Assembly: GCA_945910005.1 (NCBI GenBank)
Contig: OX246746.1
Location: 27,861,075-27,925,074, forward strand
From: Isoperla grammatica
Taxonomy: Eukaryota > Arthropoda > Insecta > Plecoptera > Perlodidae
DNA length: 64,000 nt
Reading direction: 5' to 3'
The translations under genes and the position numbers were made by a program. Shown one piece after another: positions 1 to 11,625 of the stretch. How positions within the stretch are numbered: the stretch's first letter is position 1; the number at the start of each line of letters is the position of its first letter. The notes beneath the pieces are model-generated. The model searched no databases and was not told the origin of the DNA. It saw only the letters and a list, made by a program, of their open reading frames with translations.

Positions 1-984
1 ATTCCCGAGCCGAGCTGTCTAGGCCAAGGCCTAGGCCTAAAAATGTCAGTCGTCGCGCGGTTTTAATTAAATATACTTCTATAAACGCAGACTGTAGAAT
101 CCAAAAGGCAGAAACGAATATTTAGGTGTCTGCAAGTACGATGAAGTTTTAAAAAAATCGGGGTTTTAGGCCCAACATAAACTTAAGAGAACGTATAGGC
201 CTAGGCCTATACTTTTCTGGGTACCTGGCCTAGGCCTAGCTGGGCTTTCCCTAGGCCCCGATCTCCTGAGAATAAAATGTTACATCTCTAGATACAGCAC
301 GATGTTTCGTTATTCTGCGAGTAGAAAAACAGATGCTTTCTGCTTTTCACAGTAAATAATAAACATCTAGCTCTATTTTTCACGAAAGTTCTAGGCCTGC
401 CTAGCCAAACTTTGTTCCGCTTTTTTGGAGGCAAACACTGAGAAATGGTAAGGGGGACTGCAACCGTCCAGTGAGTACAAAGTAACCCCAACTGTATTAT
501 AACGTTATTTATATCCGACATTGTGATATGGAATTTCGATCTGTTTGTAGGTTCAGTTGCAATAAAATCAATATTTCACACGAAATTTAGTTTACTTTAG
601 TATGTCCTAATATTCTACTGAAATACAAATGCATTTTAAAAAACAAGTCGAGAAGTTGAAGAGTTGCTGTTACTGTATTCATACACTCTCTAAGCTCTCT
701 AATAATGCAACTACCATGCGATCTATGGTCGATACTGTGAACTAAATGGCCACGCTAGCGCAACCCAAGGTCGGTAAAACAGTTCAACTAAACTATTTTA
801 CCAACCTACTGTGCAACAATAACAGGGCTCTATAGGGTTACATTATGTAACCCTATAATAATATAATTAAGTAACTTACATATGTTATAAATAAACAAAG
901 ATGTATCGGTACTTGATCTTAGACGAACCGAAATTTCGGTATACATACACTTCCTATCGCATTGCACCAACATAAAATGCAGCT

Positions 985-1102
985 GTAAATTTACAATTAA
1001 CGCTATTTCAAAAGCTCGGCTTGGCTCGAAAATCAAGCTTTTTTTCTCATACTCGGCTCGGCTCGGCTCGACTTGAAAATCGTAGGCTCGCACACCCCTA
1101 GT
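985..1102. mobile_element. Solitary hAT-like terminal fragment
   Basis: The segment is rich in repeated gctcgg words and ends GGCTCGCACACCCCTA. Its reverse complement begins TAGGGGTGTGCGAGCC, the typical form of a hAT-superfamily end. I could not locate the other end or a target duplication, so this is only a probable fragment. A similar TTAGGGGTGTGCAAGC start occurs near 8872. Confidence 0.35.
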
Positions 1103-2327
1103 TTGATTTATGCTTTACTGCTGGTATTGTGTTTTTTAGTATCCAATCCATCCTTAACATGTTATGAAGCTATGATCACAAGCAAGCAAATCAGCTTTGA
1201 GTCTGGTTTTTGTCCTGTGCGTTTGGACTAGGTGGTGGTTTATTGTGTATAGACAATATGTTTTCCTATTTCATTCTCACCTTTTTCTATTCTATTTTGT
1301 ATTGTACAGTGTTACATTTATAATAATTTGAATTAATTTTCAAGGAACACTTGATTTAAGTTATTGTTCACACATGCCATGCTTTTGTCCATTTGTTGCA
1401 TCACCTATGCACTCAATTTAAGTGTTGCAATGCAAACTTTTTACACTGTACTTTTGTATATTTGAAGTTGGTAGCCTATAATAATGTGTATTTCTGCATG
1501 CATAGTAGTAATATGAACATGAGTAATGCTAATTTCTTTGACTTCTTTGTCCGTCTCTTTTCTGGTAAGCCGTTGACTTTTTTATCAGTCCATTTGAAAC
1601 AAGCAACATTTAATGGTGATTGGTGAAGCAATGGACATTGAAATTTCAACCTGGATTTCCATTGAACACTTTTTCTACTTTCTAGTTTCTACTGTGCCTA
1701 AATCAGTAACTGTTTGAATGTTTTGTCTAATAAGTAGGTACTTGTCATCGTTGTATGCAAATTGAGCCATAATTATATATATACATAAACCTAACTTATT
1801 TTCTTGATTTAAAACATTGGATAGCTCCATTCTTTAGGTCACATTCTTACTATCTGATAATATTATTATTTGCTTATTATTTGCTTGGTAATTCATAGCT
1901 CTCTCTCTCTCTCTCTCTGTCTACTTGAAGAGTTGTAGCTACACCTTTACAATTTACATACTATGTATGTAAATTCTATGAATTCTTGAATGAATAAATA
2001 TCACTTATGTGCATCTGTTTGTGAAAAACATGTTTTTGTACACATAACATTCAGAAGCTTTTAGGAAATGTTATTTACAGTAGTCATAAAAGATATAGCT
2101 TACAGTAATCCCTATTCAATTCAAATTTGAAGGGACCTTTCATATTTTTTAAATTGCATTATCATAACTTTGTTCATATCTTATGAAGTGTGGAAAAACA
2201 ATATCGTCAACATTTTTTTGATTCATGATTTTTTTCGTGCCCCGGTACAACATGCTCATTTTTACCGGTACACACAATAGTATTCGTTTATGGAAAAGTA
2301 TCAAAAATAATAACTTTTTCTACACTT

Positions 2328-2700
2328 AGAAGGTCCCGGGTTCAAATCCCGGTTCAGGCAGAAGTTTTTTAACTTCTAATAAGGATTCAGTTCCATTACT
2401 TCTTGTGTTAGGAATAAGTAAACGGTGATTTTGGAGCCGTCCTAGCAACGAAGCACTCAATAAATTCAAAGTGGTTCTGAATCGGCCTTGTTGATTCTGA
2501 CATTTGTCCGCAGGTGTTCGCACTGTCCAATCACTGATTCATATGTTTCATATTTGAAATATATCGATCTTTGATTGGTTATCGCTCACTCGTCGATGGT
2601 GTTCGAAGCCTACAGGGTTGGTTTAGTCGCTTTAAATTAAAGTCCCCCACTGCAAATCAGTTTCATTACTGAATGGGTAGACTCTAAATTTGAATTTATT
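2328..2700 (+). repeat. Dispersed tRNA-headed repeat, copy 1
   Basis: Begins with a tRNA box-B-like GGTTCAAATCCC and ends in an A/T-rich ttttattttattt tail. About 300 bp of it recurs in inverted orientation at 34565-34885, so it is a dispersed element. The head and tail suggest a SINE or another non-autonomous retroelement; no box A is evident. Confidence 0.6.
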
Positions 2701-3163
2701 TTATTTTATTTATTTATTATAAATATTAAAACATATATGCGCTATGTTATATATAAAATATAAATAGGCAATTTATAAAATATGAACCTACTCTTTACAG
2801 TTAGATCAGAATATCGTGAATGCAAAACGTAATATTAAGGGTATGCTTTATAAAAAAAAAATATTTTTTGAAGTTTTAAACATTTTAAAATATCCCTTTT
2901 AAAGTTCCTTCCTTATAAGTTTATTTTCATGCATACAGTATTTAACAAAAAAAAAGGGATGAACTGCCTTAAAACACACACAATATACTAATAGCATTTT
3001 TTGTTGTGGATGGAAAATTGGCTTAACTCATAAGATAAAACACGATGACTAACATCCGCTTAAGTACTCTTGGAACTGGCATTAGGCAGTGAATCATAAG
3101 CACGCACTTGTTGTAAAGTGGACCGACCACTTTTATCTATAGAGATCTTGTTTTGTTCTACAG

Positions 3164-6100
3164 TTACCTGTCAACGGCAGCCAGCGCTAGGTTGTGTGTA
3201 CAAAATGGTTGAGATAAATGGTAAACCACGCATAAAACTTAGTCAAGATGTAGGTAAAGTGACTATGCCCGGGAAGAAGACTGTGTACAGGCTGTTTGGA
3301 GCTGATGGTGAGTACACAAAATAGTAGCACTTACTATACCTACATTTACATGGGTACACAAAAGAAAAGAGATATGCTATCACTATCAGGGTCAGAAATA
3401 ACATAGTGGAATTAGGAAAGTAATTAATTCGTTCGAAGGTGCAGAACACGAGTAAAATTTGACTTATGACTTTCTATGTTATTTTAAATTGGAACCTTAA
3501 ACTTGATAGCTTATTTATTCTCAAGGTTCATAGTCATTTAGCTATTTATGATATTTATTTACACCCCTGTTTTTTTTTTTATATATGTAAAATTTATTTT
3601 AAGCTCCTATTTATTTTGTATGAATAGGAATATTTATTGGTGTTAACTGATAACACAAACCTTAAATATGCTATAGATAGAATTTATAATAACTTCCAAT
3701 AAATTAATAATTGGTGGTGGGAGTTTGTCTGTAAAATATTCCCTTTCTCGTGTTTTAGGGCATGCTTTGATCGACTTATTACTACGTTCCATTGAAGACG
3801 CTCCTCAAGTAGGCCATAAGGTGCTGTGCAGGCATCCATTCCAAGAATCCAAGCGAGCATACGTGATTCCAACAAGAGTTGAAACTCTTTACCAGGTACT
3901 TGCTTGCTTTCATGGAGCCATCTTACCACATGTCTTTTCCATTTCTGTTGGTTTAATGAATTAGTTCAATCTTGCACCAGTAGTAGTGTATACCAGTATA
4001 TATATATGCATAAGTATATGTGTATATATGTATACCAGTATATATAAAACTGATAACACTGAGTCTGCATCATGTGTAGAGATACAAACAATAGGTTTAA
4101 TTAGAGGTGTGCGGGTAGCACTCTTTATTTCGGGTCAGGTATTAAAATACCCGCGGGTATCGGATAATTTTCGGGTATGGATAGTTATTTGAATATGTAT
4201 TCGTTTTGAAAAAAGAAAACACAAATATTAAATATATGACAAAAATTAAAACTATGGTCAGGCAGCTGGAACAAAGAAAATACAGGTAGGCCTAACTGTG
4301 AAAGTTCACCTGTCATGTGTTTACTACTACAAAGTGAATCTTCAATAAATGACGCTGGAGGCACGTCGTGTTACCGTAAAGGTTTTTTAAAATTGCATCG
4401 CAATAATTACACTAAGATTGGAATTTCTCCAACTTGGAGAAGTGGAGCCAGATCGCCGACTTGATAGTAGGGCTAGACCTACGTAAATCATCGTCACTTT
4501 CAAGATCTCCATCGATGTCACTCTCGCCGTCTTCTGAATCCATTGTAGGCACAAAAAATATCAATATCACAAATCAAACTAAAGACAATAAACCTACGTA
4601 AATTGGCTCAACGTGCTTCTAAAAAACTTGCAAAACGTGACCGACCCAGAACAAAGTGCAACAAGCTGCAGTCAAATGACAGGTTGGTACATGATCCACA
4701 TTAACGATTCGATAGGCCTACTCGATATTCCGACGATTCCGTGCGTCTATTGGCTAGAAACTTCGACCTTCGATTTGTTGCTTCGACTCGTTGCTAGTGC
4801 TGCGATCTAGCAGAGTTTTACAAACTTCTGTAACGTGGACGTTCACGCTGGCTCAACCAACAAAATTCAAACTCGAGCGGCAAATACCCGACCCGACCCG
4901 AATTTTCCAGCTCGACGGTGATTAATCGGATCGGACACCCAATATCCGACCCGAAATTTCGGGTACCCACTCACCTCTAGGTTTAATTATTTGATTTGAT
5001 CGCATTCATTATTTCATAATTGGCATTTTATTGCATATACAGCAAAAATTAAAATAACGGTACACAATTAAAACCGATAATTTATGTGACATTTGAAAAA
5101 ATCTAGCTAATTTTGTTGTCAAGGTTGGAAATGTGTCATATAATGCGAAGTCGGTAAATCACAACTACACGACTGGCGGTAAACTTGAAAATCGTGGATT
5201 TTGATTGAATCGACACATTCACAGAAATTCACAAAATATTCACAGATTCACATCATATGTGAATTTCCTTAACCAAATTGATCTAACACACTTCTCTTAA
5301 ATGCATTATTTTTTTGATCACTATCTAAGTGACATAGGCTAAACTCAACTTTTTTTTTTTGATTTCAATCCTTATACTGTAATACAAATAATCCTACCAT
5401 ACAAAAATCATACATTCTAATTTAAATAAATTAATGTAAATCAGCTATGAGAGTCTTCTTAGTGCAACACTTCAGGTAGATGGATAATGCTAGAAATAAG
5501 CTAGACTAAAAATCCCTAGCTATAGAAATAACCTGGTGTGTTGTCACAAACCCTCTGAATGTGAGTCCTGGTAGTACTGAGGTTATTTCATTCTTTAGTG
5601 CTCAACCTCTTGATTCACAATCACGACTGTTGTTTTCAGGTGTATTGGCGTGAGGGCCACATTTGCCAAGCTCTTCCTCGTTTGATCGACGTCAGGCAGC
5701 GAGTGAAAACATCATTGAAATCGCTAAGGCAAGACCATAAGCGCAACCTGAATCCAACTCCATACAAGGTACACTTCTTGCTAGCTTTCAGAACAAATAA
5801 ATCACATGATCATACCTGCCAAGTTTTACGGATTTCCCATTCAATTTACGGAAATGGCACGTCCTTTACGGTTGTACGGTTTACCTGCAAATCTTACGGA
5901 TTTACGAATTTTCCGAATTTTGTTTTAAAAATTTCACGAAATTCCGCGATTCTATGGCAATTCAAACATTGCGCGCAAATGTATTACCGGATGTGGTAGC
6001 CCCGCCTCCCAGAATCTTCCGTTCACAGTGCTCTCTCGTTCCGCCACGCCCACGAAGCCTACAACTCTAAAATCTCGAACCCAAAAAGCAAGTAAACAGC

Positions 6101-9100
6101 CAGACACATGAGCAATTTTTGCGTGATTTCCATGTGATTTTATAGATACAGTAGAACCTCTTTAACACGTTTTTCAGGGGGATGGGTTGGAAAAACGAGT
6201 TAAGGTAAAAAACGGGTTACAGAAACAAAAGTTCAAAAAACCAAATTTATTAGTACCTATCCTACTGATACAATACACTATGAATTCCATCATGTACAAA
6301 CAAATCTCGATTTAAAGCCCTAAAACAGCTTTTACTATGTAGTGTAATTCAGCACGAATGCATCAAGTGACAGGCAGGAGACAAGGAACTTACGACAAAA
6401 AAAAGGTCTTTCCCTTCCCTCCCCTTGACCGCCAGATTACCCGCGCGCCTTAGGGCTGAGTCGTGTAAACGTTTAAACGTGTAAACGACTGCAAGAAAAT
6501 ATACGTGTACAAACATTCATACACGTTTAACCGTGTCAAAACCCAATTCACCGATTTTCCCTATGTCACAGCTCTTCGACGAGCCGACGAGTCAAAATGA
6601 CTGTTGACAGCTGGACACAACGGTGGGGAATATAATCAACAATGAATCAACCGTGTTATGTCGTTAAAGGTGCATTCACAATCTTTACTAGTACTATGGT
6701 TTAATGATTAAGACTAAGCCGCAGGCTTCTTTCATTGGCTGGGAGGTAGAATACTGCGCTATGATTGGCTGTGACTAAGGTTTGTCTTAGTCTTAATCAT
6801 TAAACCATAGTACTAGTAAAGATTGTGAATGCACCTTAACCATGTTTTTTCGCAACACTATAAGTCACTTTTTTGTTATCATTTTGTGAACTGGAGGTGT
6901 TACGTTTAAACGCCAAAAATTCGGAAAAATAAACGTTAACAAAACTAACCGTTTTCTCCCAGCCCTAGCGCGCCTAGCCTACCTAAGGGCCCGTGACAAT
7001 ACACAGATGGTAGATTTGGCTTCCGGCCAGAAATCCGCCTCGCTGACTGCAGAATCGCCGAGATGCGGCACAGTGACATGTAATAGAAATAAAAATTCAC
7101 TCACTAATGATTCAAAGAAGATAACCATGTGATGTATAGTCTGTACATGGAAACTTAGTTTTGATATGTAAACCCAAGCTTTGGCAGCCCAAGTATCAAC
7201 CTACAATGATAATTGTATTGTTAGTTCTAGCGCTTTTTACGACGTACCAGCGTCCCCCCCCCCCCCCCACACGTGAACAATGAGTAGCGAGATCGACCGG
7301 CCGGCCGGCGGCAGCCTTGGCGGCTAGCCCACCTCGGCCGACCGGTGTCGATCGCCCGTTGGCGGTCGGTGACTTTCTACTGCAGCATTACTTCGTAAAT
7401 ATGTGCGAACGCTCGCCCTTGTATTATTCCTATTCACTTATTAAAACTGATTTACAAAGGTGGACAATAAATAGAACTATGCAAAAAATTAATAATAATT
7501 AAATCATATATTGGCTGCCCGGTTTTGGTTTTAAACCATTGCACCAGAACGGTCTAAGTCTTCGAATAGTCATGGGCGCACACGTGCTTTCTTGGTAGTA
7601 GAGACTCCACATTTCGACGCATTTTCTTCAATCTCTTTCCGCTTATACACGATGGTGTTTAACGTTGACGGAGCGAGCCCTAATTATTTTTCTAAAGCAA
7701 CACGTGTCATATCTACACTATCTTCGACTTCTTTCAAAATTTTTAACTTTCATATCTACACTATCTTCGACTTCTTTCAAAATTTTTAACTTTTCCGCTA
7801 AAGTTAGCGACTGCTGCTTCCTCTTCATTGCCATCGCGAGACAACACAAAACAACCCGTAACTGTAAATAACACGAGGAGCTGAGAGGCCAACAATGCAC
7901 AGAGGCGAACTACCCTGACACCGACAACTCCCTTATCTTTGTGGGCGGGCTACCCCCACTCCGCCCGGCATTCCCGAGCGGTATTGAATGCATACTGCAG
8001 GATCGCTCAATGCAAAAAGATACCTTGAACTACAATATTTACGAAATTTGGTTTTTATTTATTTTTTTGCGCAGCGGCATCGCGCAAAACGTGTTATCGT
8101 GAATTATATCACTTTCAGGACTATATTTTCAGGACGTGTTAACGTGACAAACGGGTTATAGGAAAACGTGTTAAAGAAACTTTTTAACATTAAATGCCAT
8201 AAGGAAATGCTGGGACCAGAGAGAAAAAACGTGTAATAGTAAAAAACGTGGTAAGGTAAAACGTGTTACAGAGGTTCTACTGTATTAATAGTTTTCTCAC
8301 AGGCGTCAGTGTTCACCTGAAGCGATTTCTCGTTCTGCGAGATTGATAGTGCTATATATACATAATAACTGAACTATATTGGATAGCAAGAAAGAAGAAT
8401 GGTTGAAGAGACCAACTCTGCACAGGAAAAAAAAAAAAATTATAAATCGGTGGCCGGGTGTGATTTTGTAGGCCGTAGAAAACGCAGGTGTTCAGTGTTT
8501 TGTGTCACCACGTGCTTTCAAAGCAATGTGCATCGATTCGTAGGCCTATAATAAGCCTAATACTATTAGGCTTATTATAGGCCTACGAATCTTGTCGCAT
8601 CCCGCGTTGGCCAAGGCAAGTGGCAACCCAAGCCAAGCCAAGCTGCTGTCAAAGTTGTTTTGGAGGTTAACTTACCTTTTGGTTTCGTGAAGTGACTTTT
8701 TTATAGTGTGTGTTTCCGGAGGGGGGGGGGGGGCTAGCCCCCCGGACCCCCCTATTTCGTCCCTGTCGCATGCATAGGCTATTCAGGGACCGATATTCAT
8801 TCCTTTAAGTATTGTACGGATTTTCATATTTCTAGGTTGGCAGGTATGCATGATTTTTGTTTACCTACAATTTAGGGGTGTGCAAGCTTTATTTTGAAAT
8901 TTTGTACAACTCGGTTTCACATAAATATTTTCGCGTAAATATAGCCTCAATGGGCTCGTGTTTAAGGTAAAAAAAAAAATAAATAAATAAATAAAAGACA
9001 GGAGGGTTGAGCACTCTTACACCCTTAATAAATTTACAATGTATTTTTATAAATTATTTCTTAGTTGTAACATTTTCAAGTGATGGTTTACCAATGATTG

Positions 9101-10981
9101 TTTTAGAAGGCCCGTTGTATGCATCTGATTCCAGCTCTTTGTATTTATGCCATCCCCCGTTATCACATATTTTATGCATGAAATTCTCCGCATAATTTAG
9201 GATCGTGTATTTTAGCACAGAAAAGTTGACAACATTATGTCAGTCATCTCAGTAGAGTACTAGTTGATTATGTGATTTAAGTGTGTCCACCAGACCCAGA
9301 CTTAAATGTCATACCAAGTTCTGCATGATGTGAGAATTTGAATTGCAGTTTGTGTAATCAGAAGGAGTCATCTTTTATTAGCTGAGACCATGAATAATAT
9401 CAATAATTTTCCCAATGGAAAAAACAATAACATGATTTTTATTCAATCGGAGAGTGAATTGAACTTCCTTGAAATGCACGTCTCATATTGATTACGCTCA
9501 TGATCGTCGTTCAAGCCATAAATGATGTATTTGAATATTTTAGCACGTTTGAATAGGTCGTCTTGGAAAGTTATTTATGGATTCACGTATAAGACCCCCA
9601 TAAAATTCCACGACAAGTTCAATGTCCTTGCCTTGTCCAGTGGCCCACTTGTGTCAAGCTCACTTGCACTGTACTCGCTATGATGCTTAGCGGGGCCAAT
9701 GACCCTTGAGGTGGCATACTTTGCAAACGGGTCTGGAAACCAAATATTGACAGTTCGGAAATTAATGTAATATGAATATGAAATTTTACTTCCTTTGACT
9801 GACAATAATCATAACATGAAACTAACCTGGCTAACATTAATATTAGTTATTACATTAAAACTATGCAATGTGTACAGTTTAAATAATGCCATGTGTTCTA
9901 GTTAATTTCCATTCAAAGTATGATTCATCCATTCAAATGGGCCACAGTGGACTAGTTTATTTATTAATCATTTCCATTTACTACAAAATAGAATGGGGGT
10001 TGGCAGAAAAGAGCACAGCTCCAAACACCAGAGTGACTGCCAACCCATACTAAAATTAAAATATAATAATGAACATAATACAAAATACAAAATATAAAAT
10101 ACAAAACAAAAAACATGAAAACATAATATGAATGAAAATATAATTATAAGATACAACTGTTAAATATGAAGTAAAAAAAAATAAAAAAGAATAAAAAAAT
10201 GAAAATTTACAAAACAATGTTTAAAAAATGCTCCGTTAAAGAGGCTTTGAAGACATCTAATGAGCGTGCCATCCTGATCTTGAGTGGTAGGGAATTCCAC
10301 GATTGACAAGCCCTATAATAGAACCCTTTCTGGTAGGCTGCTGTTCTGGCAAAAGGTGGCCTGAACAATAGATCCCTACCAAATTGGGCACTACGATTAC
10401 AGGCTTGTAGTCTTACATATGGATCCAGGTTTGTCCTACCATTTAACATGCCCCACAAAAATTGCAGCTCTACTTTTTTCCTGAATGTTTCTAGAGATGG
10501 AATCTTCAATGATGCACGTCTTGCCGTAGCACTATGAGTGGTAAATTGCGACCTAGCAGCAATAAAGCGTGTAGCTCTACTTTGGACACGCTCCAACTTC
10601 ATCTTGTTGCTTATAGATGTTGGATCCCACGCTGGGCAGCCGTAGACGAGATGAGGTCTAACGAGCGCTAGGTAAACAGCCCTTTTGGTGCTAGGCTGAG
10701 CATGATGCAGATGTCTAGCAATGAAATATAAATGCCTGGTGGCTTTGGCTCGTATATATATAGAAATGTATACCCCTCACACAATATAAATACTGCATTG
10801 ACATTGTACAACTTTTGTAATGTTATCCCATCCTCGATAACTATAATTTTCACACTAAAAAGTATTTGCATATTACTATAAATGTGTCTATATTTATTTT
10901 TAGGTTGCAGTCAGTGATGACCTGTACAACTTCATCCATGACCTGTGGCTTCAGAACGCACCTATAGGGGAGCTTTCTTGA
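3164..10981 (+). CDS. NAPRT: Nicotinate phosphoribosyltransferase, C-terminal four exons (partial gene)
   Basis: Converts nicotinate, PRPP and ATP to nicotinate mononucleotide, the entry step of the Preiss-Handler NAD pathway (cytosolic). Exons read from the sequence: 3164-3307, 3759-3895, 5640-5768 and 10904-10981 (stop TGA). Every intron is GT-AG and the phases agree (1, 1, 0, 0), giving about 161 residues. The segment reads [16 protein letters not shown], then a PRIKLSQD...[16 protein letters not shown] stretch, and matches the known C-terminal region of animal NAPRT (VTCPQQPSLGCVYKLV, PRMKL, RLLGSDG). The third exon carries an HICQALPRL segment that corresponds to QLCEPLPSL in the vertebrate enzyme. 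The catalytic PRTase core and N-terminus must lie upstream of position 1; I see no earlier exon in 1-3163. The last intron (5769-10903) is 5.1 kb and packed with transposons. Family assignment is confident; activity cannot be judged from this part. Confidence 0.9.
4102..4979 (-). mobile_element. hAT-superfamily element with an 8-bp target duplication
   Basis: The 878-bp element starts TAGAGGTGTGCGGGTA and ends TACCCACTCACCTCTA, imperfect terminal inverted repeats. It is flanked by a perfect 8-bp duplication, GGTTTAAT, at 4094-4101 and 4980-4987, the hallmark of hAT transposition. It sits in the NAPRT intron between 3895 and 5640. It carries a minus-strand relic of the transposase N-terminus (4385-4543), so it is a decayed or internally deleted copy of a once autonomous element. 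Confidence 0.85.
4325..4543 (-). pseudogene. hAT transposase N-terminal fragment with BED-type zinc finger
   Basis: On the minus strand a Met codon at 4543 opens an acidic stretch ([13 protein letters not shown]) followed by [11 protein letters not shown]. After one in-frame stop the same frame continues [10 protein letters not shown] and QRHLLKIHF. The aromatic WxxF, C-x2-C and H-x4-H spacing is that of a BED zinc finger, the DNA-binding domain at the start of many hAT transposases. The stop codon and the lack of a catalytic domain make it a pseudogene. Confidence 0.7.
6668..6835. mobile_element. 168-bp palindromic MITE
   Basis: The left arm from AGGTGCATTCACAATC is repeated as the reverse complement at the right end (to GATTGTGAATGCACC); the arms are about 45-55 bp and nearly perfect. 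TTAA is present at both ends (6664-6667, 6836-6839), suggesting a TTAA target duplication. It lies inside the pogo-like element, so it inserted later. Confidence 0.75.
7577..7834 (-). pseudogene. Tigger-type transposase N-terminal relic (CENP-B HTH)
   Basis: From Met at 7834 the minus strand reads [20 protein letters not shown], the start of the CENP-B N-terminal DNA-binding fold shared by pogo/Tigger transposases. A 43-bp direct duplication (units starting at 7708 and 7751 on the plus strand) shifts the frame. After it a second piece reads [20 protein letters not shown], the second helix-turn-helix, with a stop before and after it. No DDE catalytic region was recognised. Confidence 0.7.
8535..8591. 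repeat. Perfect 28-bp-arm palindrome
   Basis: 8535-8562 (gattcgtaggcctataat...) is the exact reverse complement of 8564-8591, with a single central base. It can form a cruciform or hairpin. It lies in the non-nested part of the 3-kb TIR element. Confidence 0.9.
8849..9959. other. NAPRT intron interval without supported features
   Basis: Mostly unique AT-rich intron sequence. A hAT-like TTAGGGGTGTGCAAGC end occurs near 8872. A minus-strand open frame at 9575-9805 looked briefly like a C2-domain fragment but is not convincing. Confidence 0.4.
9960..10752 (-). mobile_element. 5'-truncated LINE, reverse-transcriptase C-terminal region
   Basis: An open minus-strand frame from about 10752 to 10207 encodes roughly 180 residues. 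It includes [45 protein letters not shown] and [16 protein letters not shown], the conserved C-terminal end of non-LTR retrotransposon reverse transcriptases (jockey/CR1-like style). The A-rich sequence on its low-coordinate side (9960-10205) fits a 3' UTR and tail. The 5' end is lost at about 10752. It lies antisense in the last NAPRT intron. Confidence 0.8.
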
Positions 10982-11625
10982 GGCTAGGTCTGCCCCTCTC
11001 TTCCCAGACCTAGAGAGCACCTAACATGCTTGATGTACTACGCCTCCTTACGACAACATGAATGCAGGTTTACTACGCCATATATGAAAGCATTTAATCG
11101 AGTTGATGTATCCATCTATGTATCACTCGATCTGTATTTCAGTAAAAGGCAAATCATTTTGTGTCTACTTAAAGTTTGAAATTACATCGTAAAAGAATGA
11201 TACAATATGCCATTATATTTTTCTTTTACTGTGTCTGTTTTGGAAATAGTTTTAGGGTTACCTATTAAGTAGGCTTTCATATTGGTATAAAATAGCAAAC
11301 TATTCTTTCTTGGGTACAACATAGTTAATGAATTGCGATATTGTGAAAACAAATACACCACAGCTGTAAGCTAACTAAAAGTAGTAAAGTTAAATTTAAG
11401 CCAAATGGTAAAAAATACATAATATGTGCAGAATGATATTTAGTTTCCATTCTCTGCCAAGCTTTACAATAATTGTGTTTGAATGATAGCATACCTGTTA
11501 CATGATCAAGGCTTCAGTTTAATTTCTTGTAGTTTCTGGCTTGTAAAAAGCAATTGCTGTGAAGCATTAAAAGCCACAAAACCTCTGTGGGTATAAGTTA
11601 ATGCTTTTTTCTCTAACACAATAAA
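10982..11625 (+). other. Probable 3' UTR of NAPRT
   Basis: AT-rich, stop-dense sequence directly after the NAPRT stop codon. A canonical AATAAA lies at 11620-11625, so a 3' UTR of roughly 650 nt is plausible; an ATTAAA also occurs near 11565. The exact cleavage site cannot be read, and a longer UTR is possible. Confidence 0.4.

Larger units (their letters stand above)
1..3163 (+). other. Upstream NAPRT intron, no exon found
   Basis: Presumed intron sequence ending at the acceptor before 3164 (ttctacag). It contains tandem-like aggcct words (1-260), a hAT-like terminus ending near 1102, a short CT run (about 1901-1917) and a dispersed repeat (2328-2700). The short open frames here have no recognisable protein similarity. 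Confidence 0.5.
6149..8282 (-). mobile_element. pogo/Tigger-like Tc1-mariner element
   Basis: Ends CAGTAGAACCTCT...AGAGGTTCTACTG with TA on both sides (6147-6148, 8283-8284), the signature of pogo/Tigger elements. The inverted repeats continue inward with related cgtgttaa/cgggttac words. A minus-strand CENP-B-like helix-turn-helix relic is at 7577-7834. At 2,134 bp it is near full length but includes a nested MITE and a poly-C tract, and its coding region is broken. Confidence 0.85.
5811..8848. mobile_element. 3-kb TIR DNA element (host of nested insertions)
   Basis: Starts CATACCTGCCAA and ends TTGGCAGGTATG, a 12-bp terminal inverted repeat. CATGAT directly flanks both ends (5805-5810 and 8849-8854), compatible with an imperfect 8-bp hAT-type duplication. 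Lies in the last NAPRT intron. Nested within it is the pogo-like element at 6149-8282, which itself contains the MITE at 6668-6835. Its own sequence is 5811-6148 and 8283-8848, and the latter includes a perfect palindrome at 8535-8591. No transposase of its own was recognised. Confidence 0.7.

Noticed and set aside
9575..9805. Minus-strand frame with FPDPFAK and TLNLSWN words, resembling a C2 domain of NEDD4/SMURF ligases
   Set aside because: Key positions between the two words do not match, no splice sites or neighbouring exons fit, and the resemblance could be chance in an intron.
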